From an uncultured Clostridia bacterium (lineage in GTDB: Bacteria > Bacillota > Clostridia > TANB77 > CAG-508), in contig CAPZDM010000004.1 of NCBI GenBank assembly GCA_948745425.1, positions 1 to 45,787 on the forward strand: DNA of 45,787 nt, read 5' to 3'. The notes beneath the pieces are model-generated. The model made no database searches. It saw only the letters and a list, made by a program, of their open reading frames with translations, and was not told where the DNA came from. Of this stretch, positions 1-7,733 are shown piece by piece. Every line of letters begins with the position of its first letter. The first letter of the stretch is position 1. The translations under genes and the position numbers were made by a program.

Positions 1-2082
1 TGGGTTTGAGTCTAAAAAGTTTTTCATTTCTAATGTATATCCAGCAAAAATTACTACTAGTCTATCTTTATATTTTTCCATAGCTTGAACTAGAGTTGCA
101 ATAGATTCTTCTCCAAAACTTGCATTTTTGTTTGCTGATACTATTGAATATGCTTCATCTATGAATAGAACTCCATCTAAAGCATTTTCTATTATTCTTG
201 AAGTTTTTATTGCAGTTTGTCCTACATATTCTGCTACTAAATCTTTTGCAGTTACATCTATAAATTTGTTTTTCTTTATATATCCTAATTCATATAAAAT
301 ATCTGCCATTATACTAGCAACTGTAGTTTTTCCTGTTCCTGGATTTCCTAAAAATAACATATTCATGTTCATGTTTTTATTTTCTAATCTATTTGATATT
401 TTTTTGTTAAATATCAATAGATTTCTAAATTTTTGAATTTCTCTTTTTATTTCTTCTAATCCTATTAAAACTTCAATATCTTTCTTAGATGTTCCATTAG
501 ATATTTTATTGTCATATCTTATTCTCTCATTTTTTAGCTCATTAGATATATTTGAAATATTAAAATTACTATATACAATATCTCCATATAAGTTTTCAAT
601 ATAATCATTATTTTTTACTGCACTTTGTTTATAATTATTTTCAATAAATTCTCTTATATTTTTTTCAATTTCATTTGATACTTCATAGTTACTTTTTAAT
701 CTTTTTATTATTTTATCTTGAATTTTCTCTAAGCTATATTCATTTATTTTTATGTTATGTCTAATTTTTTCCCTAAGTATTGGGTAACCTTTTATAAGAT
801 TTGTTATATCACTTTTTGATGCTATGATAGTTATACTTCTATCATAGATTTTCATACTGCTTTCTATTGCATAAAATAGGTTTTCCATTTTACTTTGTGA
901 TAATGCTATTTTCTCAATTTCTTTTACTACAATCATTCCACTATCTTTATACATTTTGTCAATATTATTTACTATTTCAGCATCTTTTTCACATTTGTTA
1001 TATAAAAATTCAGTATCTATAATTAGCATTTTATCTTTTATATACCCACAACTGGTCGCAAATCTATATATGATTGACATTATTTTTTCTAATAAGCTTT
1101 CATCTTCAATTTGCAAATTAATATTTAATTGAATATATGGTAAGTGATATTGATATTTTATATGATAATTTCTAATATAGGTTATTATTTCTATTAATTG
1201 TTTTTTTACATCTTGCTCACAGTCTAAATTATTTATTTGGTAAACATACCATTTATAATAGGTATTAAATTTACTTTCTGCAATATTTCCACATTTGTAT
1301 ATTGCTCTATCTAATACTCTTTTAGGGTTTAATTTTTCTATTGCACATAAGTATAAAACATATGCCGCTATTTTGTATGGTGAACATTCATACATTGTTG
1401 ATTCTTCATTTTCTTCTAAATTATCTAAATCTAATGTTTCTTCTACTGTATTTCCAATACCTGTATAATAATTATATAGATTATTTATTAAAGAGTCACT
1501 ATTAACTTTTAAATCTATACGAGCATATTTAACAATATTATCTAAAGATTCTATTAATTTTACGGTTTTTGTTTCTACTAATAATTGTGCAACTCTTAGT
1601 TCTGAAAATTCATTACATAGTTTTATTATTTTATTTGCTATATTTCTTTCTAATACTTCATTACTTATGGTTTTATTTATTGGTTCATCTACTAACTTTT
1701 CCATTAGTTTATCGATATCTAATTTATTATGATTTGCATAATTTTTTAAATCTGCATATGCCTTAATTGGGCAAAAGTCTGATTTTACATCACACCAATT
1801 ACATTTTCTTCTTATACTTTCTGAATATTGATTATATTCAATAGTCCAGTTACTTGTTTCTCTAATCATATTATAATTTGCAAAATTTACAGCTAGTAAG
1901 TCTATATAGTCTTGCTCTTCATTTTCTCTATTATATGTACACAAATTTAAATATGAATATTTTAAAACTTTACTATTATTATCTTCTGTGCATGTATATA
2001 AACATCTAGCTTTATGTATAAAGTTCATAATCCTTACAGTTACTGGATCTAAGTATTTACTAAGTTCATATCCCTCTATCAT
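1..2082 (-). CDS. SpoVK/CbxX-like AAA ATPase, C-terminally cut by window edge
   Basis: This open frame runs without a stop from an ATG at 2082 to the first base of the window, so the C-terminus is missing. An AAGGAG lies 5 nt before this ATG; another ATG at 2085 is too close to it. Residues about 535 to the end form a CbxX/CfxQ (SpoVK-type) AAA module: an LIGLEEIK entry motif, Walker A GNPGTGKTT near residue 580, an EYVGQT pore-loop-like segment and Walker B VLFIDEAYS near 638. Residues about 320-500 look like a second, decayed AAA module: it has a hydrophobic MIVVKEIEKIA strand and IIASKSD sensor-like strand but no Walker A. The N-terminal part has a CNWC...C cluster near residue 95 that could bind metal. 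Family members remodel protein or enzyme complexes using ATP; the client here is unknown. It has its own promoter and is separated from the upstream glucoamylase by a terminator, so it is probably a separate unit. Confidence 0.85.
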   Translation of the reverse strand, partial: MIEGYELSKYLDPVTVRIMNFIHKARCLYTCTEDNNSKVLKYSYLNLCTYNRENEEQDYIDLLAVNFANYNMIRETSNWTIEYNQYSESIRRKCNWCDVKSDFCPIKAYADLKNYANHNKLDIDKLMEKLVDEPINKTISNEVLERNIANKIIKLCNEFSELRVAQLLVETKTVKLIESLDNIVKYARIDLKVNSDSLINNLYNYYTGIGNTVEETLDLDNLEENEESTMYECSPYKIAAYVLYLCAIEKLNPKRVLDRAIYKCGNIAESKFNTYYKWYVYQINNLDCEQDVKKQLIEIITYIRNYHIKYQYHLPYIQLNINLQIEDESLLEKIMSIIYRFATSCGYIKDKMLIIDTEFLYNKCEKDAEIVNNIDKMYKDSGMIVVKEIEKIALSQSKMENLFYAIESSMKIYDRSITIIASKSDITNLIKGYPILREKIRHNIKINEYSLEKIQDKIIKRLKSNYEVSNEIEKNIREFIENNYKQSAVKNNDYIENLYGDIVYSNFNISNISNELKNERIRYDNKISNGTSKKDIEVLIGLEEIKREIQKFRNLLIFNKKISNRLENKNMNMNMLFLGNPGTGKTTVASIMADILYELGYIKKNKFIDVTAKDLVAEYVGQTAIKTSRIIENALDGVLFIDEAYSIVSANKNASFGEESIATLVQAMEKYKDRLVVIFAGYTLEMKNFLDSNP

Positions 2083-2120
2083 CATTTCTCCTTCACTTTC
2101 TACATTATTCTACATTTTTT

Positions 2121-2149
2121 ATTATATTATCCTATTATATAAAAGTCAA
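2121..2149 (-). promoter_or_regulatory. Sigma-A-type promoter for the AAA gene
   Basis: On the minus strand TTGACT (2149-2144) and TATAAT (2126-2121) are separated by 17 nt. The -10 box lies about 38 nt before the ATG at 2082. The match to the vegetative consensus is close to perfect. Confidence 0.75.
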
Positions 2150-2179
2150 TTGAAATTTTTAGAAATTTTTATATAAAAT

Positions 2180-2218
2180 GCAAAAAACACAGGTACTTAA
2201 TTTCCCTGTGCTTTTTGC
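2180..2218 (-). terminator. Rho-independent terminator after the glucoamylase gene
   Basis: Arms 2180-2193 and 2205-2218 (GCAAAAAACACAGG and its near-complement, one mismatch) enclose an 11-nt loop. On the minus strand the stem ends in a T-rich run. It lies 47 nt beyond the stop of the glucoamylase gene and before the AAA promoter; the A-rich arm could make it act both ways. Confidence 0.75.
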
Positions 2219-2264
2219 TCAAAACGGTTAGTAATTGGATAGGTCTGCCCAAAATATTGAAAGA

Positions 2265-4160
2265 TTATTTTTCTAATTCTTTTAATTTGTTTAATACCAG
2301 TATAAACATTGCATGTGACCATCCTAAGCCTATGACCCAAGCTGATTCCATTTTTTGATTATCTACTTGTTCTGCTAAGAAACCATGAGAATTTTGTGTT
2401 TTTACAACAAAGTCAAAACACTCTTTTGCTTCTTTTTTCTTACCAATTTCTAAATAATATAATGCCATCCATAGTGTTGCTATTACCCATGGTCTATCAC
2501 CTGTATAGTGGTCATATTCAAACCTTAAATATCCTCCTGTATATGTTCTTAATGTCATATTTATTCTTTCTACTGTATTTTGTATCTTTTTTTCTTTTGG
2601 AGAGAATACATTAAATGGCACTATAGTTCCTAATACACTTATATCTATTTTTTCATCTTCTAAATTTCTTCTGTAATAATTATTTTGTTCATCGTAGAAA
2701 TTCTTTACTATGAATTCTTTTATTTGCCTTGATTTATCTTGTAAAATTTGAATTTGTTCTTTTATTTCATTTTGTTTTAGTCTATTATTTACAAACTCTG
2801 GTAATATTAGTTCATTTACTTTTACCATTGCTTCAAAACTTGCAAAAATACTTGATAATGAATATAAACTTATTCCTTCATGCATTTCCCATAAATCATA
2901 GCTTATTTTTTCAAGTCTCTCACCTTTTAAAATTTTGTCAATATATTTCTCTAAGTATTTTGTAGCTTTTTCTATCATTTTAAAATTATCCTTTAAAAAT
3001 TTAAGGTCTTTTGTATTTAAGTAGTGACTGTAAACTCCAAAAACTACGCTGGAAGTTTCATCTATTTGATACCCCCAAGCTGGTGCTAATCTGCCATCTG
3101 TATAAAATCTTTGCTCCCACATACCATTTTTGCTTTGTGTGTTTTTGCAAAAGCTTTTATAGAATTTCTCAGTTTCTTTATTCATATCTAATAAATCTAA
3201 GGCTTTTGTTATAAATACTGCATCTCTTGGCCATGAATAAGCATATCTTCCACATAATGTTTTTCCCTCATCTATTTCCATACTAGCTGCTATTCCACCA
3301 GTTTCAGAGTTTCCTAGTAATGGGTATAATAGTATTGTTCTATCATAAATATTTTTTATATTCTGCTCATAACTACTATCACTGAATTCAATATTAGAAT
3401 GACTTTTTAAATATTTTCTCCAATACTTTTTTGTTTTTATAATTTCTTGATTATAATCCTTTTTTACAATATTATCTATTTCTTTATCTATATCTGATAA
3501 TTTATATTTTTCTTTATTATCATTTATATATATGTATAGAGGTATCTCAATTTCACCATTTGGTTCAATTGTTTTTAAGTCATATATAATCCCTGAATTA
3601 TTTGTCATACCTATATAATCTTTATCTTCTAATATTGCACCTTCTATTACATCATCTATTCCATGTAGCTTATGTGACATTATATTTTTGTTAGAAAATA
3701 TAGCAAAATTGTAATCGTGAGTGTATTGTATTAATCCATTATCTATTATTCTTGATGCAACATCATTATTCTCATTTGTTAATAATTTAGATTTTACTAT
3801 TAATTTAACTTCTAATGGAATTGTATTTTGATTTATTAATTTATATTTTCTTATTAACAAATTATTGTTTTCTATTGGAGCACAATCTGTTTGAATTATT
3901 CCTAGTTTAAAATATGTGTTTTCAATTTCTGTATTTAATACATTTGTCCCTTCTGAATAATATTGCCCATATACATTGTTTATATCATTTTCTAAATGAA
4001 TTAAATTTGAATCATTTACTTTTACTCCTACCATAAATTCTTCTATAAATTGCTTAAAATCTATGTTAGGGTAAAATAATCTTATTAATTCTCCTTTTTT
4101 TGTTACACCTGCCCTTATTTTATTATTTCCAATAATTGCATCATTAAAATATTTATTCAT
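2265..4160 (-). CDS. GH15 glucoamylase-like glucan hydrolase
   Basis: A 631-residue protein of glycoside hydrolase family 15, which releases glucose from non-reducing ends of alpha-glucans such as glycogen or maltodextrin. An N-terminal beta-sandwich of about 250 residues precedes the (alpha/alpha)6 barrel. Seen in the barrel are YSWPRDAVF (near residue 311), the general-acid segment YDLWEMHEG (near 424), RPWVIATLWMA, and the catalytic-base segment AEQVD (near 596) before GLGWSHAMF. There is no signal peptide, so it is probably cytoplasmic and works on internal glycogen or imported oligosaccharides. Length fits bacterial glucoamylases of 600-700 residues without extra binding modules. AAAGGA lies 10 nt before the ATG. 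A terminator follows it, and a palindromic repeat plus a long foldback separate it from the upstream beta-CASP gene. Exact linkage specificity (alpha-1,4, alpha-1,6 or trehalose) cannot be read from sequence. Confidence 0.88.
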   Translation of the reverse strand: MNKYFNDAIIGNNKIRAGVTKKGELIRLFYPNIDFKQFIEEFMVGVKVNDSNLIHLENDINNVYGQYYSEGTNVLNTEIENTYFKLGIIQTDCAPIENNNLLIRKYKLINQNTIPLEVKLIVKSKLLTNENNDVASRIIDNGLIQYTHDYNFAIFSNKNIMSHKLHGIDDVIEGAILEDKDYIGMTNNSGIIYDLKTIEPNGEIEIPLYIYINDNKEKYKLSDIDKEIDNIVKKDYNQEIIKTKKYWRKYLKSHSNIEFSDSSYEQNIKNIYDRTILLYPLLGNSETGGIAASMEIDEGKTLCGRYAYSWPRDAVFITKALDLLDMNKETEKFYKSFCKNTQSKNGMWEQRFYTDGRLAPAWGYQIDETSSVVFGVYSHYLNTKDLKFLKDNFKMIEKATKYLEKYIDKILKGERLEKISYDLWEMHEGISLYSLSSIFASFEAMVKVNELILPEFVNNRLKQNEIKEQIQILQDKSRQIKEFIVKNFYDEQNNYYRRNLEDEKIDISVLGTIVPFNVFSPKEKKIQNTVERINMTLRTYTGGYLRFEYDHYTGDRPWVIATLWMALYYLEIGKKKEAKECFDFVVKTQNSHGFLAEQVDNQKMESAWVIGLGWSHAMFILVLNKLKELEK

Positions 4161-4188
4161 CTTCTACATTTCCTTTCTGTTATGTAGT

Positions 4189-4212
4189 CGGACGAGCAAT
4201 GCTCGCACCTAC
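4189..4212 (-). repeat. Dispersed palindromic repeat (GTAGGTGCGAGC type)
   Basis: The 13-nt palindrome at 4193-4205 (CGAGCA, one central base, TGCTCG) is followed on the plus strand by CACCTACC, resembling the CCCCTACA end of the other copies. It lies 29 nt upstream of the glucoamylase ATG. It is a divergent member of the family. Confidence 0.55.
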
Positions 4213-4240
4213 CAGTGTAATTAGTGTTTTATTCTATGGT

Positions 4241-4419
4241 AAATATAAATAATTAATAAATTTGAAAAATTATTTGAATGAAATTGAGATTAGAAAATGT
4301 TAGAAATTAATTTATAGGGAATCTCGAGTATATCGAGAGGGCGCTGTAAATTAATTTCTTAAATTTTCTGCGAAATTGAGTTCTAGAAATTTTGAAGATT
4401 TATTAATTATTTAATATTT
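4241..4419. repeat. Long imperfect foldback A (179 bp)
   Basis: The two halves are near reverse complements along their length. AAATATAAATAATTAATAAAT at the outer left matches the right arm with one inserted base; GAAATTGAG and AGAAATTAATTTA recur inverted further in. The tip is CTCGA (4323-4327), five bases, TCGAG (4333-4337), beside a short GC-rich stretch. It ends 7 nt past the stop of the beta-CASP gene. It contains no credible ORF. It could be a MITE-like element, a large attenuator/terminator or a structured RNA. Confidence 0.6.
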
Positions 4420-4425
4420 ATTAAA

Positions 4426-6072
4426 TTATTGTATTATTTCTACAATTAAACGTTCAATTTCACGTAAACGTAATTTTATTTCCTTTTCCTTTTTATCAAT
4501 AGCATCTTGTGTTAATATATCTTCTCTTAATATTGTTTCCATATCTTCTATTTCATTTTTTATAGTTTTAACTTTTGCTAATATATCATCACTTGTAGAT
4601 TCTACTCTTTCTGGTAGTTTTAATGTCTCTATTAGGTTTATCTCATTATTTTTAAGTTCATACTTTTCTCCAAGTTTAGGTATAGTTACTGGTATATCTG
4701 TTGTTTCTTCTATTTTTTGTTTTAAAACTTCTTTTGATGTTTCTTCTCCATGTACTAAAATTATTTGTTTTGGTTTTGAGAAAAATGAATATATAAAATT
4801 TAATAACCATTGTTGATCTGCATGACCAGAATATCCTTCTATATATTCTATTTTTGCATTTACTGCTATTTCTTCCCCAAATATCTTTACTTTTTTAGCT
4901 CCATTTACTATTGCTCTACCTAATGTTCCTTGTGCTTGATACCCTACAAATAATATTGTAGATTTAGGATTCCATAAATTATGTTTTAAATGATGTTTTA
5001 TTCTTCCTACATCACACATTCCACTTGCTGAGATTATTATACATGGTTCTGTACTTTCATTTAAAGCTTTTGATTCTTCTGCTGTTTTTGTAAATTTTAA
5101 CCCATCAAATTCAAGTGGGTTATCTCCTCTTTCTATTTCTTCTTTTACATCATCATCAAATAAATCTTCATTTTCCTTGAAAATCTCTGTTGCAGATATT
5201 GCAAGAGGACTATCTACATATACTGGTGTATTCATTAAAACATTATATTTATTTATAAATTCAGCATCATTTGTTCCATCCTTTATTTTGTTTAGTTCAT
5301 ATAAAATTTCTTGTGTTCTACCTACTGCAAAAGATGGAATAATTACATTTCCACCTTGTAAAAGTGTGCTTGATGCTATATTTAAGAAATCTTCTGCTTT
5401 TGTTTCATTTTTCATGTGTAATCTATCACCATATGTGGATTCCATAATTAAGTAATCTGCTGTTTCTATCATTGTAGGAGATGCTAAAAGTGGTATATCA
5501 TTATTTCCTATATCGCCTGAAAATACTGCCTTTTCTTCTTTTCCATTTTCATTTACCCATACTTCAATAATACTTGACCCTAACATATGACCTGCATCAT
5601 TAAATCTTACTTTAATATTTTCTTCTATATCAATTATCTCATTATATTTAACTGGTTTAAAAATTTCTAATGATTTTACTGCATCTTCTGCTGTGTATAA
5701 TGGTTTTAATAAAGTTTTACCTTCTCTCATTCTTTTTCTATTTTTCCATTCAACTTCCATTTCTTGTATATGCCCACTATCTGGTAACATTATTCTACAT
5801 AAATCGCAAGTTGCTTTAGTTGCATATACTGATTTCCTAAATCCATTATTATATAATTTGGGTATTCTTCCTGAGTGATCTATATGAGCATGTGTTAAAA
5901 TCATAAAATCTATTTCTTCTGGATTATATGCAAATATATCAAAATTTTTTTCTTCCTCTTTTGCTTGCCCTTGATACATTCCACAGTCTACTAAAAATTT
6001 TTTTCCTGCCCCCTCTACTAAAAAGTTAGAACCTGTTACTCCTGTAGTTGCTCCTAAAAAAGTAATTTTCAT
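4426..6072 (-). CDS. MBL-fold, beta-CASP RNase-like metallohydrolase (CPSF/YSH1 type)
   Basis: A 548-residue metallo-beta-lactamase/beta-CASP protein of the CPSF73-like group (COG1236). The zinc motif HAHIDH is at residues 61-66, followed by GHMLGSS, FSGDIG and the beta-CASP motif GYSGHADQQ near 416. A GYQAQGTLGRA segment matches the beta-CASP core. These proteins cut or trim RNA (a few act on DNA). After the RMMBL region there is an extra charged helical tail of about 60 residues (near 485-548) rich in Glu, Lys and Ile, probably a coiled coil for partner binding. GGGAGG lies 8 nt before the ATG. It starts 25 nt past the stop of the unrecognised coiled-coil gene, so the two are likely co-transcribed. 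It is not RNase J by motif arrangement; its natural substrate is unknown. Confidence 0.9.
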   Translation of the reverse strand: MKITFLGATTGVTGSNFLVEGAGKKFLVDCGMYQGQAKEEEKNFDIFAYNPEEIDFMILTHAHIDHSGRIPKLYNNGFRKSVYATKATCDLCRIMLPDSGHIQEMEVEWKNRKRMREGKTLLKPLYTAEDAVKSLEIFKPVKYNEIIDIEENIKVRFNDAGHMLGSSIIEVWVNENGKEEKAVFSGDIGNNDIPLLASPTMIETADYLIMESTYGDRLHMKNETKAEDFLNIASSTLLQGGNVIIPSFAVGRTQEILYELNKIKDGTNDAEFINKYNVLMNTPVYVDSPLAISATEIFKENEDLFDDDVKEEIERGDNPLEFDGLKFTKTAEESKALNESTEPCIIISASGMCDVGRIKHHLKHNLWNPKSTILFVGYQAQGTLGRAIVNGAKKVKIFGEEIAVNAKIEYIEGYSGHADQQWLLNFIYSFFSKPKQIILVHGEETSKEVLKQKIEETTDIPVTIPKLGEKYELKNNEINLIETLKLPERVESTSDDILAKVKTIKNEIEDMETILREDILTQDAIDKKEKEIKLRLREIERLIVEIIQ

Positions 6073-6096
6073 GTTAATATTCCTCCCTAATAAATC

Positions 6097-7632
6097 CTAT
6101 ATGAATAGTTTTATTCTCTTATTATGCTTTAAAATTTTAACTCCCTCATTTTCTATTACAAATTTCTTTTCAATAGTTTCTACATCATAAAAGATGAACT
6201 CCCTGTCATTTACAAATTCGATATTTATATTTTCTAAATTTATCATTCTAATACTAAAAATATTCTTTATTATTTTTTTGTCAAACTCTTCATTATCAGA
6301 AAATCTATTCACAATCTTTAATTTTAATAATTTTTCTATAAGTATATCCTCTGTATTATCTATCATATCTTTTAATTCTTCTATATCTTTGATATACATT
6401 TGATTAAAATATGGCAAAAATTTGTAATATCTTACAAGATACATTAAATCAATTATTGTTTTTATATTTTCTTCTATAACGATTTTTGATTTCATTGCTT
6501 TAATAAAATATTTCTGCAATTTTAAAATATATTCTTCCTTTTTATCTGTTTCTTCTACAGCTCTAAGTAAATCGTTTTCTTTTGTTATTCTAGATTTTAT
6601 AACCATATATTGTTTTACATACAACATATTATTAGCTTCTTTTATTTGATTTTCTAATCTTCCTCTCTGTCTTTTTAATCTGATTTCTAAATCATCTGGA
6701 GTTAAAATTCTAAGTTCTTCTTCTTTCCCATTAAGCCTTTTTAACTCTTTTTCAAACAGTTTTTTATCATTTAAAGTTTTATATATCTTTTCTATTTGTT
6801 TTATTGCTTTTGTTTTTATTTCTGTATTATCTTTTACCAATTTCACTGTATTACTTAGTCTTTTTAATTCTTTAGTGCTCCATGTTAATTCTTCTTTTAA
6901 TCTTTTTTTCTCTTTTGTATCATTCTCACAACAAATTATAATAGATATTTTGAAAATTAACTTTAAAAATTCCTCTGCTTCTTTTTGTTCTAGCATTTCT
7001 TTTAATTTATTATTTAGCATTACTAAAGAGTTTTTTGTATTTTCTAATTTCATCCAATTCTCTAGAAAGTCCTTTCCTAATAATATTTGTAAGTTTTGAT
7101 AAATTAGATTACATTCAATACTTGGAATTTCACTAAATGTTGTATTCCATGACCATGCATCAAAATCTCTTATTATTTCCGCTCTATTAATACTCTTACC
7201 TTTTTCTAATATATATGGTAAAGAGTTTCTTATTGCCGAATGTTCTTCGTCTAAGTATACTTTTTTTTCTATAGGTAAACTGTATATTGCATTTAACATA
7301 GAGTTTTCGTTTTGTTCTGCTTCAATGCTCTTTTTCTGTTGGTCAACTTTAAAATTTATATTTTTTTTCTTAAATTGTTCCATTTTGGCAGAAGTTGGCT
7401 TTATAAGCTTAATATCATTGCAGTCTTCTATAATATTTAATATGTCTTCTATTACTTGTTTTTTTGGGTCTACCATTCTTTTTACAGTTTCATAATCATT
7501 ATATGAAGTATCTAGTTTATATAGCATGCTTAAAAGGAGATTTTTACAATCTGCTGAAAAAGGCTTTTTTTCCAAAATTTCTTCTAGCTGTTCTGTATAT
7601 GATAATTTATGAAATAAGTCTTTTTTAGGCAT
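6097..7632 (-). CDS. Unrecognised coiled-coil protein
   Basis: I do not recognise this family. From the ATG at 7632 it has 511 residues, rich in Lys, Glu, Ile and Asn, without signal peptide or clear membrane segments, so it is probably cytoplasmic. Residues about 200-390 are strongly helical and heptad-like, including a run of KEELKRL-type repeats. Near residue 155-165 is a DAWSWN segment in a less charged part. The frame is open further upstream to 7710, but the extra codons (MREYLLEVTPL...) are translated from a palindromic repeat, while AAAGGAG stands 8 nt before the ATG at 7632. It lies between spoIIIE/ftsK and the beta-CASP gene, 25 nt before the latter, so a scaffold or partner role for either is possible but is only inference. 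Confidence 0.75.
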   Translation of the reverse strand: MPKKDLFHKLSYTEQLEEILEKKPFSADCKNLLLSMLYKLDTSYNDYETVKRMVDPKKQVIEDILNIIEDCNDIKLIKPTSAKMEQFKKKNINFKVDQQKKSIEAEQNENSMLNAIYSLPIEKKVYLDEEHSAIRNSLPYILEKGKSINRAEIIRDFDAWSWNTTFSEIPSIECNLIYQNLQILLGKDFLENWMKLENTKNSLVMLNNKLKEMLEQKEAEEFLKLIFKISIIICCENDTKEKKRLKEELTWSTKELKRLSNTVKLVKDNTEIKTKAIKQIEKIYKTLNDKKLFEKELKRLNGKEEELRILTPDDLEIRLKRQRGRLENQIKEANNMLYVKQYMVIKSRITKENDLLRAVEETDKKEEYILKLQKYFIKAMKSKIVIEENIKTIIDLMYLVRYYKFLPYFNQMYIKDIEELKDMIDNTEDILIEKLLKLKIVNRFSDNEEFDKKIIKNIFSIRMINLENINIEFVNDREFIFYDVETIEKKFVIENEGVKILKHNKRIKLFI

Positions 7633-7672
7633 GCTTTCATCTCCTTTCATCTTATTTTTATATATGGTAAAA

Positions 7673-7724
7673 GGGCACAGTGGTGTCACTTCTAACAGGT
7701 ATTCCCTCAAACGGTGCCCCTACA
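7673..7724 (-). repeat. Dispersed palindromic repeat, long form (copy 1 of 3)
   Basis: A 52-nt unit bounded by GGGCAC (7673-7678) and GTGCCC (7714-7719), ending CCCCTACA on the plus strand. It contains the shared inner segments AGTGGTGTCAC and ATTCCCTCAAACGG. It lies 9 nt past the spoIIIE/ftsK stop and in the leader of the coiled-coil gene. Confidence 0.85.
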
Positions 7725-7733
7725 GTCTATTTT

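Noticed and set aside
7633..7710. N-terminal extension MREYLLEV... of the coiled-coil gene, and the similar MREYPRLV... extension of the acyl ligase (37588-37647).
   Set aside because: Both are translations of the same palindromic repeat; good ribosome sites support the internal starts.
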